From Artemisia argyi (lineage: Eukaryota > Streptophyta > Magnoliopsida > Asterales > Asteraceae), in contig CM060693.1 in assembly GCA_030686995.1 (NCBI GenBank), positions 119,005,228 to 119,069,227 on the forward strand: a stretch of DNA of 64,000 bases, in the 5' to 3' direction. The notes beneath the pieces were generated by a model. The model was not told the DNA's origin and did no database searches. It worked only from the letters and a program-made list of their open reading frames with translations. The position numbers and the translations under genes were made by a program. Below, piece after piece: positions 31,711-44,933 of this stretch (position 1 is the stretch's first letter; every line of letters begins with the position of its first letter).

Positions 31711-34700
31711 TTAATTGCCCTTGGGGAAAGTTTGGAGATCCGGGACAACCATGTTTGGGAAGTCCTCTCCAAAGTAATGTTTCACACGATGGCCATTTAC
31801 TTTAAAACATGGACCGTCATTTTGAGATAACTCAACGGTACCATATGGATAAACTTTAGTGATAGTAAATGGACCAGTCCAACGGGTTTTTAATTTACCC
31901 GAGAAGATCTTTAATCTAGAGTTAAAGAGAAGTACTCGATCACCGACGTTAAAAACGCGGTTCTTTATTTTTGAGTCATGAATTCTCTTTGTTTTCTCTT
32001 TATAGATTAAAGAGTTCTCGTACGCCTGATCACGTAGTTCATTTAGTTCATTCATTTGAACTTTTCTGTGATCACCCGCAGTTTTGAGGTCAAAGTTGGC
32101 ATGTTTCAAAGCCCAGTAGGCTTTGTGCTCAAGTTCCATCGGTAAATGACATGTCTTTCCGTACACAAGCTTGTAAGGTGTACACCCAATGGGTGTTTTA
32201 TAAGCTGTACGAAAGGCCCATAGTGCGTCATCTAATTTATCCGACCAGGCAGCACGGTTTTCACCAACAGTCCTCTCAAGTATCCTTTTTATACCACGAT
32301 TTGAAACTTCCACTTGCCCACTTGTTTGTGGGTGATACGCGGTAGAAAGACGGTGGGTTACACCATACTTTTGCATGACTTTATCAAATTTGTCATTGCA
32401 GAAATGCGTACCACGATCACTTATAATAGCACGTGGGGTTCCAAAACGGGCAAAAAGAGATTTCAGGAATTTCACTACAACTCGGGCATCATTTGTGTGT
32501 AAAGCCTTAGCTTCAACCCACTTTGATAAATAATCAACTGCCACAAGTATGTACTTGTTTCCTCTGGATGATGGAAATGGCCCCATAAAGTCAATGCCCC
32601 AGATATCAAATATTTCACATACTTGAATAGCATTTTGTGGCATCTCATTTCTTTGTGAAATGTTTCCATGACGCTGACAAGCGTCACAGGTTTTAATGAG
32701 ATCCTGGGCATCTTTATAAATTGAGGGCCAGAAGAATCCGGAATCAAACACCTTTTTGGCGGTGTAATTAGGACTATGATGTCCCCCAGTGGGTCCAGCA
32801 TGGCAAGCCTTAAGAATTTCAGTGGCTTCCTGTCCATATACACACCGTCGGATGACTTGATCCGCACAGATTTTGAATAAGTAGGGGTCATCCCAGAAGT
32901 AATGTTTAACATCCTTAAAGAATTTATTCTTCTGTTGGGTTGACATCCCTTTCACAACAAAGTTACCCGCATGGTAGTTTGCGAAATCGGCAAACCATGG
33001 GGTAGTAGAATCTCCACGAAAAGCAACCGCATTGAGTGTTTCGAGAGGAAATGTTTCATTTATTTCCTTTTTCTCATACACATTTTGATGAGGGTTTTCT
33101 AATCGGGACAAATGATCAGCAGCCAGGTTCTCAGCTCCTTTTTTATCACGAATAATGATATCAAATTCTTGTAGGAGGAGAACCCAACGGAGCAATCTCG
33201 GCTTTGCATCCTGTTTTGCAAATAGATATTTAAGAGCCGAGTGATCCGTATACACTACGCTTTTAGTCAAGATTAAGTATGTCCGAAATTTCTCAAACGC
33301 ATACACCACAGCTAATAATTCTTTTTCTGTAGTGGTGTAATGAGTTTGAGCTTCGTTCATAGTTTTGCTTGCGTAGTGGATAGGCTGAAAGTGTTTCGTT
33401 TTGCGTTGCCCCAAGACTGCACCAATAGCAAAATCACTTGCATCGCACATAATCTCGAAGGGTAAGTCCCAGTCGGGGGCAATAAGAATGGGTGCCTCAG
33501 TAAGCTTTTTCTTTAATGTTTCAAAAGCTTCGACGCACTCTGGTGAGAAGATAAAAGGAGTATCCTTTTCAAGGAGATGAGTCATAGGCCGTGAGATTTT
33601 AGAAAAATCTTGTATGAATCTTCGATAGAAACCGGCATGACCCAAGAAACTCCTAATACCTTTGACGGTAGTAGGGTGAGGCAGTTTTGCAATGACATCA
33701 ACCTTAGCTCTGTCAACCTCAATCCCATTCTTGGAAATCTTATGGCCGAGGACAATGCCCTCTTTGACCATAAAGTGACTCTTTTCCCAATTTAGACATA
33801 GATTGGTGTCTTTACACCTTTTCAACATTGTTTCTAAATTGGTGAGACATGTTTGGAATGAATCCCCAATGACCGAGAAGTCATCCATAAAGACCTCCAT
33901 CGTTTTACCAATCATGTCGGTAAATATGGCCATCATACACCTCTGGAACGTACCTGGTGCATTACATAAGCCAAAAGGCATACGTTTATAAGCAAAGGTT
34001 CCATAAGGGCATGTAAAGGTAGTCTTTTCTTGATCCGATGGATCAATGGGGATTTGAAAGTATCCTGAGAAACCATCAAGGAAACAATAGTACTCGTTCC
34101 CTGCTAATCTCTCAAGCATCTGGTCCATAAAGGGCAGCGGAAAGTGATCTTTGCGGGTGGCGTCATTTAACTTACGATAGTCAATGCAAACACGCCATCC
34201 GGTAACCAGCCGAGTTGGAATCAACTCATTTTCCTCATTGGTGACAACAGTAATGCCACCCTTTTTTGGAACACAATGAATGGGACTAACCCATGGACTG
34301 TCAGAGATAGGGTAAATCAATCCTGCATCAAGAAGTTTAAGAACCTCTTGTTTAATCACATCATGGATTTTTGGATTCACCCTTCTTTGGTGCTGCACTG
34401 CAGGCTTGAAGTCATCCTCCATCAAGATTTTGTGTGTACAAAAATCTGGGTTAATACCCTTTATATCAGAGAGTTTCCAAGCAATTGCTTGCTTGTTTGA
34501 CTTCAAGACCTTTAGGAGAGCACTCTTCTCCTCAACACTTAAACCTTTAGCAATAATGACGGGTAATTTATCATCACCCTCCAAGAATGCGTATTCAAGA
34601 TGAGGAGGTAAGTCCTTGAGTTCGACCTCAGGAAAATCATCAGTTTCCTCAACATATTTGATTTCCTGATTATGAAGTTGTACTGGAGGGAGTGGAAGAG

Positions 34701-37455
34701 AATTGTCTTGATTTAACAATCTCTCAAGGAGAAGAATATCTCCCTCTAGATCAATCTCAGTGTTATCAATTCCCAATGGGACTGAATCACTTTTGAGAAA
34801 AGCCTCGACCTCTTCCAAAAGGAAATCACTTCCCTCAAACGGAGTGAGAGAAGGGGAAGAGTCGGAAATGATAGGTTCAGATGATGGAGTGGCATCCCCA
34901 CTCACAGAATTATGAGAATAACCAAGAAACTCTTGAGAGTACTCCTCAGAAGCAATGTCTATGATATCTATTTGATTAACTGCTTCAGAATCATAATTGG
35001 AGGAGTACCTCGAAGTTTGATCGAGGTTAAATGTAACAGCCTCATTACCCACACGAAGAGTGATTTCTTGCTCAAATACATCGATAAGAGCACGGCCCGT
35101 TCTAAGGAAACCCCTCCCCACAATGAGAGGGACCCTTTGATCGGCATCGAAATCAACCACTACAAAGTCAGCGGGGAGATGAAATTCTCCTACCTTTACA
35201 AACACGTCCTCGGCAATGCCGAGAGGACGAGATATAGATCGGTCTGCAAGCTCTAAAGTCATGCAGGTAGGAGTAAGATCAGGAAGAGAAAGTTTCTTCC
35301 AAACTGAGTACGGCATTAAGTTGATACTTGCACCAAGATCGGCCAAGGCATAGCAATCAACCATTCCCGGGAATACACATGGTATTAGAAATTTTCCAGG
35401 ATCTCCCAGCTTCTCGGGAAGCTTCTTTAAAAGAACTGCTGAGCAGTTCTCATTCAAGGGAGTCTTTGCCATTTCAAACAGTTTCTCTTTGTTGCTTAAC
35501 AAGTGTTTGATTGTCGATGCAAATTTGGGCATCAGAATAATAGCATCCGCAAAGCTAATGTCAAAATGCAAATCTTGGAAGATTTGAAAGAATTTATCCA
35601 TCTGGTGACTAGCTTTTTCACGGAGCTTTTGATCACTCAAGCGTGAGGGGTAAGGAATGGAGGAGGTAGAAGGTTTGGACTGAGGTGTTTCAACTGGAAT
35701 ATCATTTGGTTCAAAAACAACTCTAGGTTTTGGTTTGGGTTTCGGGACAACATGAGGTGGGACGTCTTGGGCACCTCCCTTATGAGTAGGAAGTACTTCG
35801 TCCTTATTTACCTCGACGTTATTTTCCACTACCTTGGGAGAAGAAGAAGAAGGGGTAGTGGGAACAGTGGGTCCATCATATGAAACTCCGCTCCTGGTCG
35901 TGATCGCCTTTGCATCGCCCCTCGGGTTTGCGATCGTGTTGCTCGGAAGTTTTCCAGAGCCCGAGGGTTGTTCATTTAAAGATTTCTTAAGTTCAGAAAT
36001 CTGGCTGACCAACAACCTGTTTGTCTCTTCTTGAGTTTTCATGAACTGCTTCAACAACTCATCTGATGACGGTTGTGGAGCTGGGAGAATGGCTTGTGTT
36101 TGGTTAGGGAAATTTTGGATACGGTTATTTTGATTATAACCTTGTTGTGGCTGAAAATTTCCCTGATTTGGATTACCATTTCCCTGAAAATGATTTCCGG
36201 GGTTGAAATTGTTTCTGTTAAAGTTTCCTTGATTGTGGAAACCTTGATTCTGTCCAGGATTGAAATTCCCTTGGTTTTGATAACCTTGGTTCATTCGAGG
36301 TTGGTTCTGGTTTCTATTTTGCAAATTTGGGTTTTGGTTAAACCCGGGTGGTCCCATATGTGTGTTAGCACGGTAACTTGGTTCCATTTGAGGACGGTAT
36401 TGATTACCTCCCTGATTTGTAGTTCCGGCTAAGGCATTGGCTTCAAAAGGACTACCATCCGTGGCAGTACAATTGTAGTAAGCATGTGGGCCACCACAAG
36501 TGACACAAACTTCCACTTTTTTAGCTTCAGCATGTGAAGGGTTTTGTGTGAAAGTGACTTTTTTCTGGCTTGAGAGAACCAAAGCTTGAATGGCGTCCGT
36601 AAGTTTATCTATCTTAGCATCGGTGCTAGAAGTACTCACGGGTGATGAAGTAGAAGGACCAGCACTCACTTGGGAGTTATATGGTTTTGTGCGTGTAGTG
36701 CGGACTTTGGACTTATTTTCAATGATTTCTAAAGCTTCTTTTGTGGTTTTGCTCAAAAAATTACCTCCCGCGGAGGCATTGAGAGAATCTTGGTCAGATT
36801 GACTCACACCATTATAAAACGTGTCAATTTGCATTAATTCAGTGAAACCATGATGAGGACATCGACGAAGCAATTCTTTGAAACGATCCCAAGCGTCACC
36901 AAACGATTCATCAAACCTTTGAGTAAATTTGATGATTTCATTTTTAAGACTTGTCGTTCTGGACGGGGGAAAAAATTCGTTTACAAATTTGGTAACTAGA
37001 TCTTCCCATGAGTGTATTGAACGAGGAGGTTGTTTTTCCAGCCAAATCCGGGCTGCTCCCTCAAGAGAAAATGGGAAAAGAAGAAGTTTAACTGCTTCGG
37101 AAGGGACGTTCTTGTATTTGATGGTTGAAGTGATTTTATTAAACCATCTAATATGAGCATGGGGATCATCCCTCTCAAAACCATAAAATTGGCTTGAAGT
37201 CACTAGATTTAGTAACCCGGTTTTGAGCTCAAAGTATTCAGCCACGATGGCTGGGACAACAATAGCGTCTCCGTAACCCTCAATGGGTGCTTGGAGAAGC
37301 TCATTCATCGGACGGTCTTCCGCCATGATAACTTTCTTTGGTGAAACAGCACGTTCCTCAGATACGGCTGTTGGGGCAGAACGTCTACGGCGTCTTCGAG
37401 GAATTCTGACAAGCTCACGTAAAGGGCTTGTGGACCTAGAAGAACGAGTGCGCAT
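31711..37455 (-). CDS. Element A gag-pol polyprotein, intact
   Basis: 1914 codons, ATG at 37455, 136 bp from the primer site. Gag fills about residues 1-500, with a CX2CX3HX4C knuckle near 315-327 ([13 protein letters not shown]) and an Asn/Gln-rich tract (about 345-455). Protease has DLGAS with Asp at 706. RT has [11 protein letters not shown] and [16 protein letters not shown]; its active site is FMDD with Asp pair 1191-1192. RNase H has [27 protein letters not shown] and [10 protein letters not shown]. Integrase has a GGHH...CDACQ zinc region and the catalytic triad Asp1622, Asp1680, Glu1716 (last interval 35 residues). After the core is [18 protein letters not shown]...GPF; no chromodomain follows. 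The protein would assemble particles, mature itself, copy RNA to DNA and integrate it. Gag and Pol share one frame. I see no defect, so this may be a functional autonomous element. Confidence 0.96.
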   Translation of the reverse strand: MRTRSSRSTSPLRELVRIPRRRRRRSAPTAVSEERAVSPKKVIMAEDRPMNELLQAPIEGYGDAIVVPAIVAEYFELKTGLLNLVTSSQFYGFERDDPHAHIRWFNKITSTIKYKNVPSEAVKLLLFPFSLEGAARIWLEKQPPRSIHSWEDLVTKFVNEFFPPSRTTSLKNEIIKFTQRFDESFGDAWDRFKELLRRCPHHGFTELMQIDTFYNGVSQSDQDSLNASAGGNFLSKTTKEALEIIENKSKVRTTRTKPYNSQVSAGPSTSSPVSTSSTDAKIDKLTDAIQALVLSSQKKVTFTQNPSHAEAKKVEVCVTCGGPHAYYNCTATDGSPFEANALAGTTNQGGNQYRPQMEPSYRANTHMGPPGFNQNPNLQNRNQNQPRMNQGYQNQGNFNPGQNQGFHNQGNFNRNNFNPGNHFQGNGNPNQGNFQPQQGYNQNNRIQNFPNQTQAILPAPQPSSDELLKQFMKTQEETNRLLVSQISELKKSLNEQPSGSGKLPSNTIANPRGDAKAITTRSGVSYDGPTVPTTPSSSSPKVVENNVEVNKDEVLPTHKGGAQDVPPHVVPKPKPKPRVVFEPNDIPVETPQSKPSTSSIPYPSRLSDQKLREKASHQMDKFFQIFQDLHFDISFADAIILMPKFASTIKHLLSNKEKLFEMAKTPLNENCSAVLLKKLPEKLGDPGKFLIPCVFPGMVDCYALADLGASINLMPYSVWKKLSLPDLTPTCMTLELADRSISRPLGIAEDVFVKVGEFHLPADFVVVDFDADQRVPLIVGRGFLRTGRALIDVFEQEITLRVGNEAVTFNLDQTSRYSSNYDSEAVNQIDIIDIASEEYSQEFLGYSHNSVSGDATPSSEPIISDSSPSLTPFEGSDFLLEEVEAFLKSDSVPLGIDNTEIDLEGDILLLERLLNQDNSLPLPPVQLHNQEIKYVEETDDFPEVELKDLPPHLEYAFLEGDDKLPVIIAKGLSVEEKSALLKVLKSNKQAIAWKLSDIKGINPDFCTHKILMEDDFKPAVQHQRRVNPKIHDVIKQEVLKLLDAGLIYPISDSPWVSPIHCVPKKGGITVVTNEENELIPTRLVTGWRVCIDYRKLNDATRKDHFPLPFMDQMLERLAGNEYYCFLDGFSGYFQIPIDPSDQEKTTFTCPYGTFAYKRMPFGLCNAPGTFQRCMMAIFTDMIGKTMEVFMDDFSVIGDSFQTCLTNLETMLKRCKDTNLCLNWEKSHFMVKEGIVLGHKISKNGIEVDRAKVDVIAKLPHPTTVKGIRSFLGHAGFYRRFIQDFSKISRPMTHLLEKDTPFIFSPECVEAFETLKKKLTEAPILIAPDWDLPFEIMCDASDFAIGAVLGQRKTKHFQPIHYASKTMNEAQTHYTTTEKELLAVVYAFEKFRTYLILTKSVVYTDHSALKYLFAKQDAKPRLLRWVLLLQEFDIIIRDKKGAENLAADHLSRLENPHQNVYEKKEINETFPLETLNAVAFRGDSTTPWFADFANYHAGNFVVKGMSTQQKNKFFKDVKHYFWDDPYLFKICADQVIRRCVYGQEATEILKACHAGPTGGHHSPNYTAKKVFDSGFFWPSIYKDAQDLIKTCDACQRHGNISQRNEMPQNAIQVCEIFDIWGIDFMGPFPSSRGNKYILVAVDYLSKWVEAKALHTNDARVVVKFLKSLFARFGTPRAIISDRGTHFCNDKFDKVMQKYGVTHRLSTAYHPQTSGQVEVSNRGIKRILERTVGENRAAWSDKLDDALWAFRTAYKTPIGCTPYKLVYGKTCHLPMELEHKAYWALKHANFDLKTAGDHRKVQMNELNELRDQAYENSLIYKEKTKRIHDSKIKNRVFNVGDRVLLFNSRLKIFSGKLKTRWTGPFTITKVYPYGTVELSQNDGPCFKVNGHRVKHYFGEDFPNMVVPDLQTFPKGN

Positions 37456-37591
37456 GCACTAGAGACGACTCTAAGAATACTTAGAGTGACGGGAAATTTA
37501 CAAATAAAATATGAACAAAAAGATGATATATAACAAAGGGTGAAAATTCAAACTCACAGATATTTCAAAAAATCGTAATACGCAGCACACC

Positions 37592-37609
37592 TCCCCGGCA
37601 GCGGCGCCA
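37592..37609 (-). other. Primer-binding site of element A (tRNA-Asp type)
   Basis: The minus strand begins TGGCGCCGCTGCCGGGGA, five bases inside the 5' LTR. It is complementary to the 3' end of plant tRNA-Asp, the primer known for Athila elements. The element B copy at 51197-51214 is identical. Confidence 0.9.
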
Positions 37610-37614
37610 AATTT

Positions 37615-40600
37615 TGATTGGCCTTAAACAGTCAGATAATATTAACCAAGTTATGGTCAACAAGTCAGACAGCCTAAACCAATACTCCGGTGAGTGTAGT
37701 GTTTCCCCGGATCGTTAGATCCCAACGAGATGTGAAATCTGAAATAAAACGACTTTAAGATCAGGTGAATTGAACAGGAAAAGGGGTTTAAGTGATTTGT
37801 ACTACTGAAATATAAGAGAAAATAGCTTTAATAAGCTAAATTAACTAAAACGTGAAATCAGATAAGTGCACGTGAAAAAGGTACAGAAAAACGTAAACGT
37901 TTATTAATTAAATGTAAACAAAAACAAATTTACTTATAGTAGGATTTTATAAGCCTTAGGGGCTTAAATGCAAATTAAATAAATTTAAAATATTTACTTT
38001 ATAATTAAAACTATTTTAATTAATTATTTTTATTTAATAACTATTTATTAATTATCTAATAATTAACTATTAATTATGAAAATGTAAAATAAGTCTAGAA
38101 AATTAAAATTAAAATTTCTAAAAATCTAAAATATTATAAAACTTATTTTAAAATTAAAATTATATTTTTCACACTATTTATCTATTTATTATTAATTATT
38201 TAATTAAAAACTATTTAACTATTTAATTAAAATTCAACTAAAAATTATAAATACTACAATTTAAACTAAAAATTTATAAAAATATTTTCTAAACCTAAAA
38301 TAGAACTTGAAGAAAGTATAAAAAATAAAAATAAATCTTTTTGTCTTTTTCTAAATTTTCTATTAATTAAAAACTATTTATCATAATTAAACTAATTAAA
38401 CTATTTTAAATTACAAATAATATTAAACTAACTTAGAAAATTATGAAAAATTTTATATATCTAATTAACCATCATGGGAATCCTAAAAAATTATAAAAAC
38501 TTTATTTTATGTATTTTTAAACTAGTTAACTAATTATTATTCTATTTATTAAATAATTACCAATTAAACTATTTAAATTATGAAAACTATTGAATGAACA
38601 GTAAAAGTTCTATAAAAATTATTAAAATTATATTATGACTTATAAAAGCTAGGAAAAATATAAAAACTAGGTATTGCTATATAAAAACTAATTATGCTAT
38701 TTAAAATTTATTTATTGATTAATTACAAATAAAACTATTTTTAATTCTAATTAATATCAAATGACAATATAAAAATCTAAGAAAATTATGAAAAATACTT
38801 TAGTATATAAGGAAATTAATAAAAATATAAAAACACAGATTACTTAATAAAAATATAAAAATGAAAATTAAAATTAAATTGTATTAAATAGAAACTATCA
38901 CTTAATTTTATATTGTTTTTTTTGGATTTTTATTTTACAAAACTTTATTATACATAAAAATAAGTAACTTTAATAAAAACAATAATTTTAGAACTTAAAA
39001 ATAAGCTAGTTATAAGCTATAATCTCTAACAGTTGACTTATGTTGACTTAAATGGGAAATAAGCTCAAATGAGCTTATGTGGGACCCACTAAGGCTTATT
39101 CTGGTTCTAATAGGTTAGTTGGACTAGTCAAAGCTTAATTTAACTCAATAAGCTCAGTAGATAAGCTAAAAAGCCAAAATAAGCTAATCCAAAATCTGTT
39201 TTGAACACAGAATGGGGACAATGTTTTGGGTCTGATTTAAGTGGGGTCCACTTGGATTCAAGTCAAATAAAAAGTCAAACCTAATAGTCTGGTAGGAGGG
39301 GGGTTGGGGGAACCTAAAGTCTAGGTGTGGGACCCACTGGGGTGGTCACAAAACACCACCAAAGTTGGTGTTATGGCTTAGGTCTGCTGAGATATGGTCT
39401 GAATGCACAGATAAAAGCTTTTAGCAGGCCTAGTAAATAAGCACTAAAATGGAAAATAAGCACAGATCAAACAAGAGTGATAGCTTAGCTTTCCAAAAAG
39501 CCAAGAATCAAACTGTGGGACCCACTATTAAGTTTATTAGAAGCTGGCAAATTTGGGTGGATCCACTGAGTGCTTAGTATGTAAACAGAAATGGAACAAG
39601 TAACAAGCTCAGTGCAAGCTTATCAAATAAGCTTGTAAATGCCAATTAAGACCTGAACTAGTGAGATGGCTTGCTGGGCTTCTCAAAAAGCCAAGGCACA
39701 AGCTATGGGGCCCACAGATAAGCTCTTAAGGAGCTGATGATTATAGACAGATAACATAAAGAACCCTTGGTACAGGGCAAGGTTTGAGCTTGATGCAAGC
39801 TTATCAAATAAGCTGCAAATTTAATAAACAGCCTTGAAACCTTGAGAATGTTTGCTTAGATTTATAAAGAGCTAAAAATTACAAGTTAAAGCTTACTTAT
39901 GAGCTTATGATTGGCTTATGGAAATGACTCACAATACTGATTGATCAGTATGTTGAGTTGTTTTTGTGAGAACAAAATAAGCAAATTAAGCAGTTTATAT
40001 AAGCAAATAAGAAATAAATAAGCACACACACTAAAATATAACTATATAAAATACACAAATACCAAATTCCACAAGCTCAGTACCAATATAAAAGCTTGTG
40101 CAAGCTTTTGAAGTTTGGACTGAAGTTGTGATACAGAACAAGTTTACAGATAAACAGCCTAAAAGATAAGCAAATAAGCAGATTAAATAAGCAGATAAAA
40201 AATTAACAAAAATACAAATAAGTAGTTTAGCAACCAAATATTGATTACCTAAAAGATCTAAGCTAGTAACTAAGTATAAAGTCCTATATGAAATTCTAAC
40301 TTTAATTAAAAAACTGATTATGATAAACTATTGACTTTTTAATTACCTAGCTAGTTTGACTAAAATGAATTTAAACTGATTCCTAATGACTTAATAAGTT
40401 ATAATAAGCTATAATAAGTCCAAATTAAGCTAAGTTATCAGATTGTGCAATGATATGAGGGTTTAAGGATCAAAAATCCCTAACAGTAAACAGGTATGGA
40501 AGTTTATATGGGATTTTGACTTTTATGTGAAGAACTTGTAAATTTTAGATTCTAACAATCCTAAGTATGCCTATCATGACCTGTTTCAACCAAATGCAAC

Positions 40601-42684
40601 ATCTAGAATGCCCTTGATCACAGTTACACAAGCTAATCCAAACACCCCCTTAAGTGAATGTTTAGAATAAATATGACTCAACTGAATCCACTAGTATGCT
40701 AAACCACCAAATCCACTTACACCATGATCAAACACTATGATATGAACTCAGAAACATAGATTTCATAAACAAACATCCACTAATGCACCATATGCCATTA
40801 TGATCAATCATAAGTCAGTAGGATAGAAAATGGAAGCAGGCTACTTACAAATGATGCAATCTATCCACATTAAGCTATATTATGACTGACCCACACTAGT
40901 TAAACAGAAAACAAATCCCTAAACAGATCTAAATAATTTTAACTATGCTACAATACCTTTGCTAAAAAAAAATGGAATTACTTACAAAAGGTCTTGAAAG
41001 CTTCAAAACCAAGAACCAAGGTACACAATCTGTCCTATAGCCTCCCCTGAGGCACTAAACCATATTTCCTTCATCCTTGCTCTGCTTCATTTCCATGAAC
41101 ACCAAATTTTTATTTATTTTTGATTTTCTTTGTATTTTTTATCTTTTACTACTAAACTGATTTTAAGTGGTTTCTACTAGCTTATATAGCTATGATGGAG
41201 CCTACATGAGCTTAATCAATCCATAATAACAACTATAAACACATTTAAGCTAAATTGAGATTTTGAGTGAAATTTACCATAAACTAAATTTATATTAGAA
41301 ACTGGAAATTGATTGTTGAAACAAGTTTAAAATACACTTAGAAAGGTTAAGATTACAAGTTGAAAGCTTAAATTACACTGGAAATTGAAAACAAGCTAAG
41401 TCGACATTTAACTAAAAAAATTACACTAGATACTTCTTGCTTCTGCCTCCTTCTCTTTCTTTATAGACTTTTGAGACTTCCACTAGCATTCTGAGCAAAT
41501 CCCACTTGGATTTAGATATTTTCCAAGACTTTTTGGCCTCCTAGATATTTTGGCGGGAAACGTGGGTTTGACAGCTTAGGGTTGCTTGGCTTGATTTAAA
41601 TTCAATTAAGGATTCTTGGAAGTTTGTAGAGGTGGAGGGGAGAAGGTGTGATGGGATGGCAGAGTTGGTGGATTGGTTTTAAAGATTGCAGAGGAACGTG
41701 GGGAAAAAGGTGGAAAAAGGGGTAACAGTGGATGACTTTGTGTGTTTGTTTGACTAAAGTCAAACTGGGGAGGGAGATGTGGTGATACCATGGGTGGTAT
41801 TGGAGAAGATGGCTGGGGGTGAGGGAATGGTACAGTGGAGGTGGTATTGGAGACGATGGGTGAACAGTTGGTGGTGTTTGACCCGAGTCAACGCGGGTAT
41901 TAGTTTAAAAAGGGTGGGCTGTGGGTTTTGGATGGGCCTAAGTAGTGGACTGGACTGGATCTGGATTTGGTGTTGGGTTAAATTTTTGGTTTATAAATAA
42001 TTAAGGTGTGGATCCGGTTTGGTTTTTAGCTAAAAAAAATCACAAGGACCAAATGTGTAATATAGGTAAAGTTGAGGGCTGTTTTGTGATTTTTCCAAAC
42101 TTTATTTAAGGACTAAACCTGCAATAAACCATTAGTATAAGGACCACAATTATAAATTTTATCATTTTAAACCTCAGGGACCAATTCTGCAAATTCCACA
42201 AACTCCAGGGACCAAAACTGTAACTTTCTGATTTTTGAAGGGTTGAATTTGTAACTTCTCAAAAGTTATCATAAGGACCAATTTTGTCTTTTTAGAATAG
42301 TACAAGGGTGTAGTTTGATAATTTTCCATTTTTAAACACCCAGGGACTAAATTTGACATTTTTCAAAAGTTGAGGGACCAAAGTTGTCATTTTGCCATTT
42401 TTAAACTTTAAAGGACTTTTCTTGACAACTTATGAATTCCAAGGACCTTTTATGACATTTGTACAAGTTTTGATTTACCAGGGACTAGTTTTGCCAATTT
42501 TCCAAAGTTCAGGGACTGAAACTGTAAATTATGTGAAATGTTTTGTTTTTCATCAGATTTCAATCCTTATGCATAAAAACACAACCCAGGGATAATTTTA
42601 TGTATTTTAAGGCATTCCTGTGTGTTTTCATATGTTTTTGCAGCTTAAATGTAACAGAAATGATGAGTATTTACACACTCATCA
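37615..42684 (-). mobile_element. 5' LTR of element A
   Basis: 5070 bp, matching the 3' LTR at 25462-30531 base for base except two seen differences. The promoter in this copy would make the genomic RNA. TATA at 41457-41466 implies a U3 of about 1.2 kb and an R-U5 leader of about 3.8 kb before the primer site, which is very long. Confidence 0.95.
41457..41466 (-). promoter_or_regulatory. Promoter TATA box of element A
   Basis: Minus-strand CTATAAAGAA followed by AAGAGAAGGAGGCAGAAGC. LTR C has CTATAAAAAG with a similar purine-rich downstream stretch. Confidence 0.65.
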
Positions 42685-42689
42685 ATAAA
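42685..42689. repeat. Target-site duplication ATAAA of element A, right copy
   Basis: It matches 25457-25461. LTR B sequence resumes at 42690 with CTTACAAACTGCTTTCAAGC, as in the uninterrupted LTR at 53539. Confidence 0.93.
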
Positions 42690-44064
42690 CTTACAAACTG
42701 CTTTCAAGCTTAAATCAAAGAACCAATGATCAATACCAATCCCTATAGCTTTCCACAAAGCTCTAAACCCAAAGCAATCCAAAATACACCTTGCTCCAGT
42801 TCTTAGGTTTTTAAGTAATTTCCTAAAACTTTGGTTAAAATGATTTCATAAGCTTAGAAAACTTCTGAAAATGATTATATTGAGCTTATATGAGCTTGTG
42901 ACTGACTTATAACACCAAATGAATTTGCTATGATACTTAAAAAATATTTATGAATCTTGAGATTTGAAACAGAATATAAACTTTAAAGGATACTTGCATT
43001 AACTTTTGAAATTTGATTACAACTAATAATTACGCATTACAAAAGGCTAAGAAACTAAATTACATGCCATCTTGAGGCTTCTTGCTACTGCTACTTATAC
43101 TACAAATAGAAAATAAAAGATTCAAATCACATAAGAGCTTCCTGTTGCAAATTGGTAGTCCCACATGCATCTTTGTTGACCAACGACCATATCCCAGCCA
43201 TAGAATTGAAATTTGATGCATCCAAGCCGTTAATTGAGATTTGGCGCCAAAAATGGTTTTATACAATCTTAGTGGAACTAGTAGGGGAATTAAATGCAAA
43301 GGGGGGGGGGTTGGTTTGGTAGTTGAGGGGGTATTAATTGTGGAGGCTGGTTGGTGAAAAGGTAAGGGAGGAGGGAACCAATTTGCAGGTTTTAGGGGGG
43401 ATGTGTGGGGAAGGTGATGGATGTTTTACTGGTGTTTGACCCTAGGGTTTGACTGTTTGACCCCAGGTTTATATTAAAAGGGAATGGGCCAAGGGATGTT
43501 GGGCTTGGGGGTGTTATGGATTGGGTTGTGTTTGGATTGAAATAACACAAAGGGTCCAGTTTGGTTTATTGAATCACAAGGACCATTTTTGTAATTTGGC
43601 CAAAGATGAGGACTGAAAATGTACATTTCCCAAAGTTATTCCAAGCACCAATATTGCCAAGCTTACATAACCCAAGGACCAAAATTGCAATTTTCCATTT
43701 TTCAAAATTCCCAAGGACCACTTTTGCCAACTATGAAACTTCAGGGACCAAAAATGTAAACTTTTGAACTTTAGACCCAAGTATCATATTTTGTGATTTT
43801 TGACTTTCAAAAGACTTGGGGTTGACTTATCTTTCAAAATAAATGCATAGGGACTAATTGTGACAAGTTTTGAAACTTGGGGGACTGAAACTGCCAATTT
43901 TGCAAACTTTGATCGTTTTTCATTTGTTTTTACTCATTTTGCATTTAAAACATATAAAATACAATCCCTGGGATATTTTCAGTATTTTGATGCCTTTTAG
44001 AGTGTTTTTAAATGTTTTTCAGCTCAGATTTGACCAAAAATGATGAGTGTTTGAGCACTCATCA
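42690..44064 (-). mobile_element. 3' LTR of element B, proximal part
   Basis: Continues LTR B after element A and ends TGATGAGTGTTTGAGCACTCATCA at the PPT. It includes a GGGACCAAA-type minisatellite (43560-43930). It holds a segment (about 43171-43240) missing from the other LTR and lacks about 50 bp that the other LTR has near 53655-53705. Confidence 0.9.
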
Positions 44065-44076
44065 ATCCCCCACACT
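44065..44076 (-). other. Polypurine tract of element B
   Basis: Minus-strand AGTGTGGGGGAT directly upstream of the 3' LTR. Confidence 0.88.
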
Positions 44077-44131
44077 AAACTATTGCTAGTCCCTAGCAAT
44101 CTTTTTAGAAAACTTAATGGATTTGAATCTC

Positions 44132-44530
44132 TTTACCAAAATCCATTACTTCTGGAGTAGCCAAATGTTTTAGTTCAAGTAAGAACCATGGTACACCGAT
44201 AACCATATGATTTTGAGCAAACCACCAACTTTCAATCGTTTTGATTTGTCTGTACCAGAAGCCGTTTGCTTCTAGACTAGCCAACTTTTGATGGACACAG
44301 TCAACATCTTGGTGAGTTTATTACCAATTATGGCTTTCCACTGCCTTTACCACAAGCCATAACCTTGCGGGCTAGCCAACTCTTTTACTTTTTAGGATAT
44401 GGTGAGTTGAATACCATACAATTTTCGGCAAATTGTCAGCCATAAACGGATTTGACATATCTTTACCAAGAGCCGTTTGCTCCTGGATTAGCCAATCCCT
44501 TTGTCGGTTAGACATGGCGGACTGATAACC
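44132..44530 (-). repeat. Four-unit CTAGTCC/GGTAAAG module before the 3' LTR of B
   Basis: Same order and spacing of four units as in element A (plus-strand markers CTTTACCA...AGCCGTTTGCT...CTAGCCAA). It lies about 60 bp inside the PPT. A short open frame across it (44372-44572) includes QTALGKDMSNPF, a peptide-like echo of the repeat rather than a recognised domain. Confidence 0.78.
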
Positions 44531-44904
44531 ACAAAAAATTTTGAAATAAAGTGAAAAAATTTTAAAAGCCAAAAACGGGGGGTACTAGAGGATATAATGT
44601 GATAAAATTCGCTAGAATTCCCCCCCCTCCCCCCACACTTAGAATTGAATATTGTCCTCAATATTCAAAGTCCCGGCTATTATGCCGAATCTTTGAACAG
44701 AAAAAGGCAATATTATAAGCTAACTGTGGGAACATTGATTTTCACTTTATTTCTATATACTTACAAACACTTTTTTTTTCAAATATACATATATACATTG
44801 CAAACAGTAGGGGGCGGCCACTCCCCCACACTTGGGTGTTAGAAAGTAGAAAGAAATCAGAGATATGGGTGAAAACCCATATTGTGCTACTGTTTTTGTT
44901 CATC
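44531..44904 (-). other. Element B 3' non-coding region
   Basis: AT-rich sequence with C runs (44620-44634) between the tandem module and pol. No gene or env-like frame is visible. Confidence 0.6.
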
Positions 44905-44922
44905 GAGTCGCTAGCTTGACTC
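44905..44922. repeat. Inverted repeat after element B pol
   Basis: GAGTCGCTAGCTTGACTC lies 12 bp past the pol stop. It corresponds to the inverted repeats after pol in A and C, with one base changed in one arm. Confidence 0.65.
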
Positions 44923-44933
44923 GATCCCCGAAT

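Larger units (their letters stand above)
25462..42684 (-). mobile_element. Element A: complete, young Athila-like Ty3/gypsy retrotransposon
   Basis: 17,223 bp, minus strand. LTRs at 37615-42684 (5') and 25462-30531 (3') are each exactly 5070 bp. By eye I found only two mismatches between them (26229 against 38382, and 26595 against 38748). The flanking duplication is ATAAA. A tRNA-Asp-type primer site (37592-37609), PPT (30532-30543) and an uninterrupted 1914-codon gag-pol ORF (31711-37455) are present. No env-like ORF exists between pol and the 3' LTR. Near-identity of LTRs, which are copied from one template at insertion, means a very recent insertion. A lies inside the 3' LTR of B. Confidence 0.96.

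Noticed and set aside
36073..36432. 119-codon plus-strand frame opposite element A gag, and similar frame at 49268-49864
   Set aside because: Antisense of the Asn/Gln-rich Gag tract; hydrophobic Ile/Leu/Val product expected from the complement of AAY/CAR codons.
37592..37609. Possible tRNA gene
   Set aside because: Only the 18-base complement of a tRNA-Asp 3' end is present, placed exactly as a primer-binding site.
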